A DNA stretch of 64,000 nucleotides. Source: an uncultured Bacteroidota bacterium (GTDB lineage Bacteria > Bacteroidota > Bacteroidia > Flavobacteriales_F > PHOS-HE28). The DNA lies in NCBI GenBank assembly GCA_902826215.1, contig CADEDY010000006.1, forward strand, positions 45,202-109,201, given 5' to 3'. How positions within the stretch are numbered: position 1 is the stretch's first letter; each line of letters begins with the position of its first letter. Of the stretch, positions 1-8,871 are shown piece by piece. Under the pieces are notes generated by a model. That model saw only the letters and a list, made by a program, of their open reading frames with translations, was not told where the DNA came from and searched no databases. A program made the translations under genes and the position numbers.

Positions 1-2
1 GG

Positions 3-386
3 TGCAAGGACTTCGACAATTGGGGTATTTGCGATACCGTCTGTTTCAAGCTATGGGATCAGGTGCAACATGCGATTGGACGGGTCGCGGTGTGGGCGAA
101 GAGCGAGGATGAATTCGTGAAGCGGGCGGCCTTCGCGCTACTCGCCTGTCTGGCGCTGCACAACAAGGACATTCACCGAAAGGTCTTCATCAAGCATCTT
201 GCGTTGATCGAGCGTGCGGCGAAGGATGATCGCAACTTCGTGAAGAAGGGTGTGAGCTGGGCCTTGCGTGGGATCGGTGGTCACGATCCGGAATGCCGCG
301 ATGCAGCAATGCAGTGGCGCAACGCCTTGCTGCGTCAAAGGATCCAGGACAGCGACGGGTGGGAAAGGATGTATTGCGGGACCTGA
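3..386 (+). CDS. DNA alkylation repair protein, AlkD-like (3' part only)
   Basis: Only the C-terminal part is present; the reading frame is open to the window edge at base 3. The visible 127 residues begin with a DNW-x3-D stretch typical of the HEAT-like AlkD/AlkC family. They continue with helical repeats such as WAKSEDEFVKRAAF and a late NFVKKGVSWALRGIG segment, which matches the last conserved block of the DNA_alkylation family. These enzymes excise alkylated purines. A GTG at base 63 could be mistaken for a start, but the conserved residues upstream of it show the gene is simply cut by the window edge. The end is at TGA 384-386. Family assignment is by motif memory, not a search. Confidence 0.8.
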   Translation, partial: CKDFDNWGICDTVCFKLWDQVQHAIGRVAVWAKSEDEFVKRAAFALLACLALHNKDIHRKVFIKHLALIERAAKDDRNFVKKGVSWALRGIGGHDPECRDAAMQWRNALLRQRIQDSDGWERMYCGT

Positions 387-443
387 AACGACCACTGGCG
401 ATCCGACGTTCCTCATCCAAAGCGAAGAAGAACAATTGATACC

Positions 444-1037
444 ATGAGCAAACGACTCACATCTCTTCCGGAAGATCACCAGCCTCTATCCTTTGAGAGT
501 GCGCGAGCGTGGGATACTTGGCTGGCGAAGTACGGAGCATCTTCAAAGGGCGTGTTCCTCCTGATCGGGAAGAAGAACAGCGGCGAGCGCTTGATCAGCA
601 TCGAGGATGCATTGGAAGTGGCCCTGTGCCACGGCTGGATCGATGCCATCCGCAAAGGCAATAATGCCACGACCTTCTTGCAGCGCTACACACCACGCGG
701 TCCTAGAAGCATCTGGAGCGAGATCAACAAGAAGAAGGTGCAGCAACTGATCAGGGCCAAACTCATGCTGCCAGCCGGGCTGGCGGCCGTGGAACAGGCC
801 AAATGGAATGGACAATGGGATAGGGCCTATGCGCCTGCAAGCACGATCACCGTGCCACCTGACCTAGAGTCAGCACTGAAGAAGAACAAGAAAGCGCGCA
901 CTTTCTTCGAAACGTTGAAAGGCAGTAACCGTTACGCGATCCTTCATCGTTTGCACACGGCCAAGAGGGAGGAGACCCGTGCCAAGCGACTCGCGCTCTT
1001 CATCGGTATGCTGGAACGCGGGGAAACCTTCCACTGA
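444..1037 (+). CDS. YdeI/OmpD-associated (OmdA) family protein
   Basis: This 197-residue protein has the hallmarks of the YdeI/OmdA family: an N-terminal WDTWLAKYG segment, a central ALCHGWIDAIRK block, a TPRGPRSIWS motif and a basic C-terminal helical region ending in an R-x-K-R motif. The family is linked to bacteriocin or peptide tolerance and to stress, but its biochemistry is not settled. It opens a run of small plus-strand genes (444-3458) with short gaps of about 10 to 60 bases, probably one transcript. The ATG at 444 has an A-rich upstream stretch and no Shine-Dalgarno site, usual for Bacteroidota. Confidence 0.85.
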   Translation: MSKRLTSLPEDHQPLSFESARAWDTWLAKYGASSKGVFLLIGKKNSGERLISIEDALEVALCHGWIDAIRKGNNATTFLQRYTPRGPRSIWSEINKKKVQQLIRAKLMLPAGLAAVEQAKWNGQWDRAYAPASTITVPPDLESALKKNKKARTFFETLKGSNRYAILHRLHTAKREETRAKRLALFIGMLERGETFH

Positions 1038-1068
1038 CCTTTCGCATCAATAGCCTATCCATTGGACC

Positions 1069-1506
1069 ATGAACCCCAAAGTGAAGAACACGGACGACTA
1101 CTTAAATGCACTTCCGTTGGACCAAGCCGCGGCCTTGCAGAAACTACGGAAGCAGATCATCGCGGCTGCGTCAGGATGCGAGGGGTACTTTGGATATGGC
1201 CTTCCGGGGTTCAAGTTGCACGGACATCCGTTGCTGTACATGGGCGCCGCGAAGAACCACTGTGCGCTTTACGGCATGATCCCGAAAGGCTTTGAGGAGG
1301 CTTTGGTCGATTTCAAACGAAGCAAGGGCGCAATACAATTCACACCGAAGAAGCCGATACCTGCGGCGCTTGTGAAGGCGATCGTGAAGGCGAAGGTCGT
1401 TGAGTTGGAAGCGAGGTGGGCTGCGGAGATCGTCAAAAAGGGAGACGAGAATGCGCCTTTAAAGACAGCGAAGAACGTCACGAAAACACCGGATCGAACC
1501 AACTGA
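1069..1506 (+). CDS. DUF1801 domain-containing protein
   Basis: This 145-residue protein matches the DUF1801/YdhG-like fold: an N-terminal DDYLNALP segment, a helix with LQKLRKQII, then GYGLPGF and an HCALYGMIP block, and a C-terminal GAIQFTPKKPIP motif. Some members are called iron chaperones of the frataxin-like fold, but the function here is not established. It lies 31 bases after the YdeI-family gene, and the two families are often neighbours in Bacteroidota. The last 25 or so residues are Lys/Thr-rich and probably disordered. Confidence 0.85.
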   Translation: MNPKVKNTDDYLNALPLDQAAALQKLRKQIIAAASGCEGYFGYGLPGFKLHGHPLLYMGAAKNHCALYGMIPKGFEEALVDFKRSKGAIQFTPKKPIPAALVKAIVKAKVVELEARWAAEIVKKGDENAPLKTAKNVTKTPDRTN

Positions 1507-1516
1507 ACCACCGATC

Positions 1517-2050
1517 ATGATCACTTATTTCCTCCTTGGCATCGCAGCCATTTTCGTGCTGATGCTGATCATTGCAGCAACAATGCCGAACACCGTCCGG
1601 TATGAACGTAGCGCCATCATCGCGGCACCACCTGCTAGGATCTTACCTCACATTGCCGACTTCCACAATTGGAAACCTTGGTCGCCATGGGAGAAAATGG
1701 ACCCCAGCATGAAGCGTGACTACAGCGGTGCGGCGAGCGGTAAGGGCGCGAAGTACGGGTGGGCCAGTGCGGGCAAAGCGGGAAAGGGTTCCATGGAGAT
1801 CCTGGAAGCCACGGACCGCGGTGTTCATGTCGATCTGCAATTCGTGAAGCCCTTCAGGAATGCGTGTGACACATGGTTCAAGTTCGAACCCGAGGGAAGC
1901 AACACGCGCGTGGTTTGGACGATGACAGGTCCGAATCTGTTCATCGGAAAGGTGATGGGTCTCTTCATCAACATGGACAAGATGATCGGAAAGGACTTCG
2001 AGAGCGGTTTGGCAGAACTGAAGACGACGGTGGAGAAAGGAACTGTCTGA
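1517..2050 (+). CDS. Membrane-anchored SRPBCC (START-like) family protein
   Basis: This 177-residue protein starts with one hydrophobic segment (about residues 2-23) and continues as an SRPBCC/polyketide-cyclase-type domain. Visible signatures are the RSAIIAAPPARILPHIADF opening strand and helix, WKPWSPWEK after it, and a strand with TRVVWTMTG before the long C-terminal helix. This fold binds hydrophobic ligands; no catalytic residues can be inferred. It begins 10 bases after the DUF1801 gene and ends 12 bases before another SRPBCC gene, so co-transcription is likely. Confidence 0.85.
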   Translation: MITYFLLGIAAIFVLMLIIAATMPNTVRYERSAIIAAPPARILPHIADFHNWKPWSPWEKMDPSMKRDYSGAASGKGAKYGWASAGKAGKGSMEILEATDRGVHVDLQFVKPFRNACDTWFKFEPEGSNTRVVWTMTGPNLFIGKVMGLFINMDKMIGKDFESGLAELKTTVEKGTV

Positions 2051-2062
2051 TAGGTCATTGAT

Positions 2063-2515
2063 ATGGACGAAGCGACAATGTTCCGTGATCGTGAGATCCT
2101 CACCACCCGGTTGCTCAAGGCTCCGCGTGAAGTGATCTTCCGTGCACTCACGGATCCTGAGGTCCTTCAGCGTTGGTGGGGACCGAAAGGCTTCACGAAT
2201 ACCTTCCACACCTTCGATCCGAAGCCCGAAGGCCAATGGGAATTCACCATGCACGGGCCGAAGGGACAGGATTTCCACAACACCTGCGTGTTCCGCAGGA
2301 TCGAAGCGCCGAGCTACTTGGAGTTCGACCACCTGAAGGAGATGCACTACTACAAGGCCGTTTTCACCTTGACCGAAGCGGCAGTAGGCACCCATCTCGA
2401 GTGGACGATGCGTTTCAATTCCGCAGACGAATTGGATCCGATCCGCCCGTTCATTGTGGCGGCGAACCAAGAGAACCTGGATAAGCTTGAAATTGAACTG
2501 GACCGACTTTATTGA
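2063..2515 (+). CDS. SRPBCC family protein (AHSA1-like)
   Basis: This 150-residue soluble SRPBCC protein belongs to the AHSA1/YndB group. It opens with TTRLLKAPREVIFRALTDPE followed by QRWWGPKGF, and has a central EYLEFDH-like strand (SYLEFDHL) and a THLEWTMRF strand. The fold is a helix-grip ligand pocket; the ligand is unknown. It sits in a cluster with two other SRPBCC genes and a DoxX gene, an arrangement often seen in Bacteroidota. ATG 2063 is preferred because it precedes the first predicted strand by a short lead. Confidence 0.85.
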   Translation: MDEATMFRDREILTTRLLKAPREVIFRALTDPEVLQRWWGPKGFTNTFHTFDPKPEGQWEFTMHGPKGQDFHNTCVFRRIEAPSYLEFDHLKEMHYYKAVFTLTEAAVGTHLEWTMRFNSADELDPIRPFIVAANQENLDKLEIELDRLY

Positions 2516-2532
2516 ACCAACGACCACCAACT

Positions 2533-2913
2533 ATGAAACGCATCAACATCGCCTACTGGATCATTACCGCGCTCTTCAGTGCCTTCATGATCTTCAGCAG
2601 CGTCGGCGGCATCATGCTGCATCCTGACGCTGTGACCATGCTCCACGAGCACTTGGGCTACCCCAATTACTTCATCCAATGGCTCTCGGTCATCAAGGTG
2701 ATCGGTGCTATAGCCATCCTTCTTCCGTTCGTACCTGCACGGGTGAAAGAGTGGGCCTACTTCGGATTCTTCATGGACCTCGCCACGGGCATGTATTCCT
2801 TCATCGCGGTAGGTGATCCTGTGGCCGGTTGGGCGCCCATGACCTTGTTCATAGCCGTGCTGGTGGTTGCGTATGTGCTCCATCACAAGCGCTCTGGGGG
2901 TGTCGTGGCTTGA
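2533..2913 (+). CDS. DoxX-like membrane protein
   Basis: This 126-residue polytopic protein has four likely membrane segments (about residues 5-27, 46-68, 74-93, 99-120), matching DoxX/DoxD-like proteins of four helices. The phrase HLGYPNYF before helix two is typical of the DoxX-like subgroup. A longer reading from TTG 2512 overlaps the previous gene, but ATG 2533 gives a normal start directly before the first helix. The function of such proteins is uncertain; some take part in redox or thiosulfate metabolism. It lies inside the SRPBCC cluster and is likely co-expressed with it. Confidence 0.8.
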   Translation: MKRINIAYWIITALFSAFMIFSSVGGIMLHPDAVTMLHEHLGYPNYFIQWLSVIKVIGAIAILLPFVPARVKEWAYFGFFMDLATGMYSFIAVGDPVAGWAPMTLFIAVLVVAYVLHHKRSGGVVA

Positions 2914-2969
2914 GCCGGGGCTGTTTCAGTTGTACCTCAGGTGCGAGCCGTGGATAATTTCGTCGCTCC

Positions 2970-3458
2970 ATGGCAACCAGCACGGCCCTCCGAAACCAAG
3001 TGTCCACTCCAGCAGTGGACGAGATCCGGATATCCCGCATTTTCAGCGCACCACGTGACCTCGTCTTTCAGGCTTGGACACGGCCTGAAATGTTGCTGCA
3101 CTGGTTCGGTTGTGCAGCCTTCACCACTACGCATGCCGAGGCGGATGTTCGCGTGGGTGGCTTTTGGCGCGTGATCATGCTATCGCCGGAAGGCGAGGAG
3201 TTCCCGGCCTACGGAACCTATTTGGAAGTGCGTGCTCCGGAACGCTTGAAGCTGACGCATCATTGGGAAAAGCTGGTCGCTGGGGTGAACCCTGCTGATC
3301 ATACGACCACCGTCACCGTTGACCTTTTCGAAGTGGAAGGAGGGACCCGCATGGAATTCCGTCAGACGGGATTGGCCACCGAAGCCTCGCGTGATTCACA
3401 CATCGGCGGCTGGTGCGATTCGTTCGATAAATTGGGATCAGGCCTCGAAGGACAATGA
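2970..3458 (+). CDS. SRPBCC family protein (AHSA1-like)
   Basis: This is the third SRPBCC protein in the cluster, 162 residues. The first 20 residues are not conserved-looking; then the fold starts with ISRIFSAPRDLVFQAWTRPE and LLHWFGC, and continues with a GGFWRVIM strand and a GTRMEFRQTG strand. It is clearly related to the gene at 2063 but is not a close copy. It is the last plus-strand gene before the convergent TonB receptor (34 bases apart). A weak 5-bp inverted repeat near 3474-3490 may help termination, but I would not call it. Confidence 0.85.
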   Translation: MATSTALRNQVSTPAVDEIRISRIFSAPRDLVFQAWTRPEMLLHWFGCAAFTTTHAEADVRVGGFWRVIMLSPEGEEFPAYGTYLEVRAPERLKLTHHWEKLVAGVNPADHTTTVTVDLFEVEGGTRMEFRQTGLATEASRDSHIGGWCDSFDKLGSGLEGQ

Positions 3459-3492
3459 ACGGGTCGTACTGCTTTCCGGTTCACCCGGATCG

Positions 3493-6021
3493 CTAGAACC
3501 AAGCGATCAACTTCAAATTATATCGTCTTGGCGTGAGGTAATCGGGGATGGAATACTCCCGCCCGTCCACACTTTGGATCCACGTATGCGTGATGGTGTT
3601 GTTGATGTTGAGGAGGTTGAAGACCTCGAAACTCACCCACATGTTGTTGATCGATCCCAGAAAGCCGTTCTTCTCCTGTCCTTTGGCACCTAGCAATTGC
3701 TTGCTGAAACCGATGTCCACGCGACGGTACAGCGTGGTCCGCAAGGTGTCGGCGTAGCGGTTCGCGCTCGGTGGTCCGAAGGGCACTCCCGTCCCGAAGT
3801 TGACGTTCAAATGGACTTTCAGCGTCGGTACGTTCGGCATTTCATCCTGGAAGAAGAGCGCTACGTTGACCCGCTGATCGGTCGGGCGCGGGATCCAACC
3901 GGGCTGCACCACGATGCTATCGGTGGCCACTCTGTCGAACGTGAATCCCGGCACGATCAGTTCCCCGGCCGCATTGTACCGCTTGGTGTAGCTGTCGTTG
4001 TACAGGTCTTCTTGAATGCTCATCACGCTGGCGCCCACCCAGCTTTCGATCCCTTCGATGAACTCACCATTCAATTTGAAGTCTACGCCCGTGGCGAATC
4101 CTTTGGCCAAGTTGGCCCCGTAATAACGGATGCGCACGTTGTCCAATTCGTACGGGATGATGTTCGACAGATCCTTGTAGTAGGCCTCTGTCGTGAATTT
4201 GAACGGACGTTCCCAAATGGTGAAGCGACGATCCATGCCCAAAACGAAGTGGATGCTCCGCTGCGCTTGGATGTCGGGATTCAGCGTGCCGTCAAGGCGC
4301 CTCACTTCCCGGTAGAATGGCGGCTGGTAATAGAGGCCCATCGCGAACCAGAAACTGAAATCGCGGTCAACGGTCGTTGTTGAATCACCGGACGGAACCA
4401 CGGTCTTCCATCCCGGATGATAGGTAAGCCGGGCACGCGGGCTCGTCACCGTTTGGCCGTTGTACGTCCAGTGTTGTGCGCGAACGCCAGCGATCAGCGT
4501 CCACCATCTGTCGCCGCCCCGATCCCAACGCCACGCGTTCTGCACGTAGGCACTCGCCCGAATGCTCTCGAGGTTCAATCGACTTTTCAACGCGTAGTTG
4601 AGTTCCAAGTTCTCGCCGCTGTTCAACGGAATGCTGAAATCCGCAGAATCGATCACCGTCCACTCGCTCAGTTTGTCGTTGATGACCTCGCTGCGCACAT
4701 CTGCGCCCCATTGCAGGTAGCTGTGCGGCAATTGCATGTAGCCCTTGTGGGCGAAGGTGATCACGGTGGCATCGAGGTCATTGCGTGCATGCTTTAGCGA
4801 GCGACCGATCCCGAGGTTCTGCTTCACCTCTCCGTACTGGCTGCTGGCCGGGTCGCGCTCCAATTCGTCCAGGAAGTATTCGCTCAGGACGTCGAAACGT
4901 TCGCTCTCCACGGTATTGAAGGCACTGGCGGTGAACTTCAAACGTGTGTTCTTGCTCGCTTGCACGTTCGCGCTCAACGCTCCGAACAAGGTCTCGAAAC
5001 GGGTTACTTCCTGCCCTTCGAAGAAGGCGGTGAACCGTAAGGCTTGGTTGAAGCTGCCGTATTCCGTCTCCCGATCCTCTGGAACAACTCCGTATCTGTT
5101 GCTGCTGTAAAGACCGAGGAATCCGAGTTCGATCTTGTCCGTGAGGTCGTATGTCCAGTAGGTCTGCAGGTCCGTGTATTTCGGACGGTATTGGCCTTTG
5201 GTGTCGAGTCCGTTCAGTATCAGCGTGTTCGTACGGTACCGGAATCCACTCACTTGCCTTAACCGTTTGTTGAGCATGGTGTTCTCCAAATGGATGGCCC
5301 CACCGAGCAGGCTGGCCATGGCACTGCCGGCGAATGTCTTTGGACGTTTGTACTGGATGTCCAGCACACTGCTCATCTTGTCGCCATAGCGCGCTTCGAA
5401 TCCACCCGGACTGAATTGGATCCGTTCGATCATATCGGGGTTGGGAAAGCTCAGACCTTCCTGTTGACCAGCCCGAGCGAGAAAGGGACGGTAGACCTCG
5501 ATGTCGTTCACGTACACCAGGTTCTCGTCGAAATTGCCCCCGCGCACATTGTATCCCGCACTCAGCTCGTTGCGCGAGGCTACGCCAAGCTGTCCGCCGA
5601 GCAAGGCTTCTACACCACCTTGAACACTTGGATTGAAGCGGGTGTAGCGTGGGTCGATCGGTTCGAGGCCTTCTTCGCGCTGGCGACGGGTGCCTTCAAT
5701 AGTCGTGGTCCCCAACGTAATGAGCCGCAAGGCGATGTTCAGCGAACGTTCTTCTCCAGCGGCAAGCCGTATTTCCTTTTCTTGAGAGATCAGTCCCGTG
5801 TAGCTCCATCGGATCGAAACCGTGGAATCCGCTGGGATCGAGATCTCGTAACGGCCTCTATCGTCGCTGACCACACCGCGCGTTGTTCCTACGAAAACCA
5901 CATTCGCCGCAGGAAGTGTGTTGCCGAGCGAATCCCGGACCGTGCCCCGCAAGATGCCTGTGTTCTGGGCCGATGCCCACACGCTGTGCAAGAGAATGAG
6001 GAGAACGAGGACAGTCCGCAT
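3493..6021 (-). CDS. TonB-dependent receptor with carboxypeptidase-like regulatory domain
   Basis: This 842-residue outer-membrane protein has a signal peptide (residues 1-18, ending ASA), a carboxypeptidase-regulatory-like beta domain (about 22-110, with GTVRDSLGNTLPAANV), a plug domain (about 125-235, with ELSAGYNVRGGNFDENLVYVND) and a long beta barrel ending in a C-terminal aromatic residue (AWF). Such receptors import large substrates with energy from TonB-ExbBD. No SusD-like partner is adjacent, so it does not look like a polysaccharide utilisation locus and the substrate is unknown. It is transcribed alone from the minus strand; the next minus-strand gene upstream lies 71 bases away. 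Confidence 0.93.
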   Translation of the reverse strand: MRTVLVLLILLHSVWASAQNTGILRGTVRDSLGNTLPAANVVFVGTTRGVVSDDRGRYEISIPADSTVSIRWSYTGLISQEKEIRLAAGEERSLNIALRLITLGTTTIEGTRRQREEGLEPIDPRYTRFNPSVQGGVEALLGGQLGVASRNELSAGYNVRGGNFDENLVYVNDIEVYRPFLARAGQQEGLSFPNPDMIERIQFSPGGFEARYGDKMSSVLDIQYKRPKTFAGSAMASLLGGAIHLENTMLNKRLRQVSGFRYRTNTLILNGLDTKGQYRPKYTDLQTYWTYDLTDKIELGFLGLYSSNRYGVVPEDRETEYGSFNQALRFTAFFEGQEVTRFETLFGALSANVQASKNTRLKFTASAFNTVESERFDVLSEYFLDELERDPASSQYGEVKQNLGIGRSLKHARNDLDATVITFAHKGYMQLPHSYLQWGADVRSEVINDKLSEWTVIDSADFSIPLNSGENLELNYALKSRLNLESIRASAYVQNAWRWDRGGDRWWTLIAGVRAQHWTYNGQTVTSPRARLTYHPGWKTVVPSGDSTTTVDRDFSFWFAMGLYYQPPFYREVRRLDGTLNPDIQAQRSIHFVLGMDRRFTIWERPFKFTTEAYYKDLSNIIPYELDNVRIRYYGANLAKGFATGVDFKLNGEFIEGIESWVGASVMSIQEDLYNDSYTKRYNAAGELIVPGFTFDRVATDSIVVQPGWIPRPTDQRVNVALFFQDEMPNVPTLKVHLNVNFGTGVPFGPPSANRYADTLRTTLYRRVDIGFSKQLLGAKGQEKNGFLGSINNMWVSFEVFNLLNINNTITHTWIQSVDGREYSIPDYLTPRRYNLKLIAWF

Positions 6022-6092
6022 ACAGAAGATCGGCTAAGATAACGGGGCAATGTTGCCCGAAGTATGGGCTGCCATATGGCGATGGAGAATCT

Positions 6093-6404
6093 TCAACTGA
6101 GCACGGTTCCAATGTTCTCCACCAATTGGGCCGGCCCGCCGAAGTGCTCCAGCATCAGGACGTTGTTGTCCATGCAGAATTTCCGCAGGCGCGCTCGGGG
6201 TTCCTCCTCTACGCCGCCGCCTATCACGAGCAATCGGGCTTGTCCCAGTGCTAGTTCGGTCATCAACAGTTGCTCATCCATGAAGCCTTGGGCTTTCAGG
6301 CCGGCGGCTTTCAATTGCTGGTCAACAAGAGCCATCATGGCCGCATTCCGGCCAAAAAAGAAGATCGATCGCGAAGGCATGGCGCAAGGTATTGGAGAAC
6401 TCAT
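6093..6404 (-). CDS. Small conserved-looking protein of unknown function
   Basis: A 103-residue reading frame from ATG 6404. It shows an alternating hydrophobic pattern: SIFFFGRNAAMMALVDQQL, then ARLLVIGGGVEEEPRARLRKF, then NVLMLEHFGG. This resembles a compact alpha/beta fold with a flavodoxin- or Rossmann-like arrangement. I do not recognise the family. A longer in-frame start would overlap the neighbouring oxidoreductase gene, so ATG 6404 is chosen; ATG 6380 is also possible. It lies 41 bases downstream of the F420-reductase-like gene on the same strand and could be co-transcribed. Real gene status is likely because the frame has protein-like composition and the opposite strand has no convincing alternative. 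Confidence 0.6.
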   Translation of the reverse strand: MSSPIPCAMPSRSIFFFGRNAAMMALVDQQLKAAGLKAQGFMDEQLLMTELALGQARLLVIGGGVEEEPRARLRKFCMDNNVLMLEHFGGPAQLVENIGTVLS

Positions 6405-6445
6405 GATCGTTCGGGTGCGTTTTCTGTCCCGAGTACTCACCGTGA

Positions 6446-7102
6446 TCACTTCACCACCGATCGGACCAGTTTGAAGGCATGGTTCCATTGGTTCCGCGCA
6501 AACCCGGGAATGCACCAGAGCATGCACAAGGGTTCGATCGCGCGCGCCGCTTCAACGCCACCCATGTCCTCTGCATCCCAGCCGAACCGATCGAGCAGTT
6601 CAGCGGTTTCGGCTTTCGCTCCGCTATCGTTCCCACAGATGAACATCGTAGCACGCGTTCCGCCGAAGTCCGGGTTCACCATCAAGGCATTGCCAACGCT
6701 GTTGAACGCCTTCACGAAATGGGCTTTGGTGTTCACTTGTTGAAGCCTTTCCATCAAACTCTCCTCCAACGTGGTGAAGTAATGGAGCACCCCGTGATCG
6801 GGTGCCGTGTCCGCTATGGGGTTGGTGGCATCTATAACGGTCTTCCCTGCGAGGTCTTCGCTGTCGCACATGCGGATCGCCCCTTCTGCCGCGCTCCCTT
6901 TGGTCGCCAGTATGATCAGCTCGGCCCACTTGGCGGTCTCTTTTGGTGTGCCCGCTCTTCCTGCAGGGAACTCGGCCAACCACTCGGCCATCTTTCCGGC
7001 ATCCCGCGTGCCGATCATCACGTCGTATCCATGTTTCAATGCCCCGGCTGCAAGCACTTTGCCCACGGCTCCGGACCCAAGAATGCCGATCTTCTTTCCC
7101 AT
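6446..7102 (-). CDS. NADP oxidoreductase, F420-dependent-reductase-like
   Basis: This 218-residue protein opens with a dinucleotide-binding GILGSGAVGKVLA motif, followed by MIGTRD. It has the family blocks LAGKTVIDATNPI and HFVKAFNSVGN. This is the NADP oxidoreductase, coenzyme F420-dependent family (F420_oxidored). Bacteroidota are not known for F420, so the actual redox partner is unclear and the name should be read as structural only. The gene is divergent from mazG with an 81-base spacer. A weak -7-like GAACTTTG lies on the minus strand about 21 bases upstream of the ATG (7123-7130). Confidence 0.85.
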   Translation of the reverse strand: MGKKIGILGSGAVGKVLAAGALKHGYDVMIGTRDAGKMAEWLAEFPAGRAGTPKETAKWAELIILATKGSAAEGAIRMCDSEDLAGKTVIDATNPIADTAPDHGVLHYFTTLEESLMERLQQVNTKAHFVKAFNSVGNALMVNPDFGGTRATMFICGNDSGAKAETAELLDRFGWDAEDMGGVEAARAIEPLCMLWCIPGFARNQWNHAFKLVRSVVK

Positions 7103-7183
7103 CTTTTCGGTTGTTGAAGGTGCAAAGTTCCATCATCCCCTCGAGACCCGGATCCTTCGTGCACCAAGTGCGACCTTTGCGCC

Positions 7184-7969
7184 ATGCCCTCCACCGACCC
7201 CCGTGCCACGGCTTTTCTGCGTTTGCTCACCATCATGGACGAATTGCGCGCTCAGTGCCCTTGGGACCGCAAGCAGACCATGGAGACCTTGCGCCCCTTG
7301 ACCATCGAAGAGACCTATGAACTCGGTGATGCGATCCTCCGGAACGACATTCAAGAAGTGAAGAAGGAGTTGGGTGACCTGATCCTGCATATGGTCTTTT
7401 ATGCCAAGATCGGTCAAGAGAAAGGGGCATTCGACATCACCGATGTGCTCAATGGGATCTGCGAAAAGTTGATCCACAGGCACCCACATATCTATGGTGA
7501 TGTGAAGGTGAAGGACGAAGAAGAGGTGAAAGCGAACTGGGAGAAGATCAAACTTGCCGAGAAAGGGCGAGAGGGTTCTGCGGCGAAGAGCGTGCTTGAA
7601 GGGGTTCCTCGCGGCTTACCCAGCCTTGTGAAAGCCATCCGGATCCAGGACAAGGCCCGTGGTGTAGGCTTCGATTGGGCACACCGCGACCAAGTGTGGG
7701 ACAAGGTGAACGAGGAGTTGGACGAGTTGAAGCACGAGGTGGAAAGTGGCAGTGACAAGCAGGCCGAGGAATTAGGGGATGTCCTCTTCAGCTTGGTGAA
7801 CTTCGCGCGGTTCCTCGGGATCGATCCGGATGAAGCCTTGGAACGGACGAACCGTAAATTCATTCAGCGGTTCCAGTTCCTGGAGATCGAGAGTGCGAAG
7901 GACGGTAAGGTGATGGGCGAGATGACCTTGGACGAAATGGAGGCCTATTGGCAACGGGCGAAGGCTTGA
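7184..7969 (+). CDS. mazG: Nucleoside triphosphate pyrophosphohydrolase MazG
   Basis: This 261-residue protein has the two-domain MazG layout. The first domain contains LRAQCPWDRKQT, EETYELGDAI and KKELGDLILHMVF, the E-E-x-x-E plus E-x-x-D metal-binding pattern of all-alpha NTP pyrophosphatases. A second similar helical domain has EELDELKHEV and EELGDVLFSLVNF. MazG hydrolyses NTPs and dNTPs to NMP and pyrophosphate and so cleans the nucleotide pool. Length matches the usual 255-270 residues. The ATG sits only a few bases after a CTTTGCGCC stretch, so the leader is probably very short. Confidence 0.95.
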   Translation: MPSTDPRATAFLRLLTIMDELRAQCPWDRKQTMETLRPLTIEETYELGDAILRNDIQEVKKELGDLILHMVFYAKIGQEKGAFDITDVLNGICEKLIHRHPHIYGDVKVKDEEEVKANWEKIKLAEKGREGSAAKSVLEGVPRGLPSLVKAIRIQDKARGVGFDWAHRDQVWDKVNEELDELKHEVESGSDKQAEELGDVLFSLVNFARFLGIDPDEALERTNRKFIQRFQFLEIESAKDGKVMGEMTLDEMEAYWQRAKA

Positions 7970-7995
7970 TCATCATCCATTCCTACTTTGTCCCC

Positions 7996-8760
7996 ATGGC
8001 CGATTGTAAGAATTGCAGTGCTGAGCTTTCTGGAAGGTTCTGCGTTTCCTGTGGCCAAAAGGCGAATACACAGCGGATCAGTTGGCACTGGTTGGTGCAC
8101 GAGGTGCTCGGTAGCGTGCTTGTGGTGGATCGTGGGCTGTTGTTCACGCTGAAGGAACTATTCACACGGCCGGGTCGTGCCATTCGGGAGTTCTTGGAAG
8201 GTAAACGGCAAGCGCACTTCAAGCCTTTGGGGATCCTCGTGCTCACGGCGACGGTCTATAGCTTGCTATCGCGATGGATCAAACCCGACCTGAGTCCCAT
8301 CATGGACGCACCCGCGCAGGTCGCCATGATGGAGCACCTGGATCGTTGGATGAGCAATTACTACGCGCTCATGGAATTGGCACTCATCCCCTTGTTCGCC
8401 TTCTGTTCTTGGGTCCTACTGCGGAAGTATGGTCACAACCTGGTTGAACACATGGTCATCCAGTCCTACCTGGCCGCACAGCGTATCACACTGAGCATTG
8501 TTTTCCTTCCGTTCCAGCTTTTCGGTTTCCAAGCTGCCATTTTGGTTTCCACCGTCCTGACCACAGGGTATATGGCAGGCTATGTGGTCACCTTGGTCCA
8601 ACTTTACGAGGGACGCCCTCCAGTTCGTGTATTACTGCGTGCACTTGCATCACTGGTGCTTTCTTTCCTTTTCCTTGTGATCCTCGCGGTCGCTGGGGTC
8701 ATGGTCTTGGTCCATTTCGGATTGCTTCCAAGCGCACTCACCCCGATCAAGACCGGATAA
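7996..8760 (+). CDS. DUF3667 domain-containing membrane protein
   Basis: This 254-residue protein begins with a zinc-ribbon pattern C-x2-C-x8-C-x2-C (CKNCSAELSGRFCVSCGQK), followed by the basic stretch LLFTLKELFTRPGRAIREFLEGKR and about four to five membrane helices. This is the DUF3667 family, widespread in Bacteroidota and of unknown function. A longer frame from 7948 overlaps mazG; ATG 7996 directly before the zinc ribbon is the natural start, 26 bases after the mazG stop. It is probably co-transcribed with mazG. Confidence 0.88.
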   Translation: MADCKNCSAELSGRFCVSCGQKANTQRISWHWLVHEVLGSVLVVDRGLLFTLKELFTRPGRAIREFLEGKRQAHFKPLGILVLTATVYSLLSRWIKPDLSPIMDAPAQVAMMEHLDRWMSNYYALMELALIPLFAFCSWVLLRKYGHNLVEHMVIQSYLAAQRITLSIVFLPFQLFGFQAAILVSTVLTTGYMAGYVVTLVQLYEGRPPVRVLLRALASLVLSFLFLVILAVAGVMVLVHFGLLPSALTPIKTG

Positions 8761-8871
8761 GCATCCATTCACACCCCGGTCATGGATCGTTGACATTCTC
8801 CTGACGCGGATGGCGCTGAGGATCAGCTTGATCGAGCGACCTTTGCAGCCCGAACAACGTCACGCATCTGA

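Noticed and set aside
1643..2530. 295-codon open frame on the minus strand
   Set aside because: It is antisense to two SRPBCC genes with clear family motifs and has no protein-like pattern of its own.
3474..3490. Terminator between the SRPBCC gene and the TonB receptor
   Set aside because: The inverted repeat is only five base pairs with no T-run.
6446..7102. Evidence for coenzyme F420 metabolism
   Set aside because: The family name includes F420, but no F420 biosynthesis gene is present and Bacteroidota generally lack it; only a dinucleotide-binding fold is supported.
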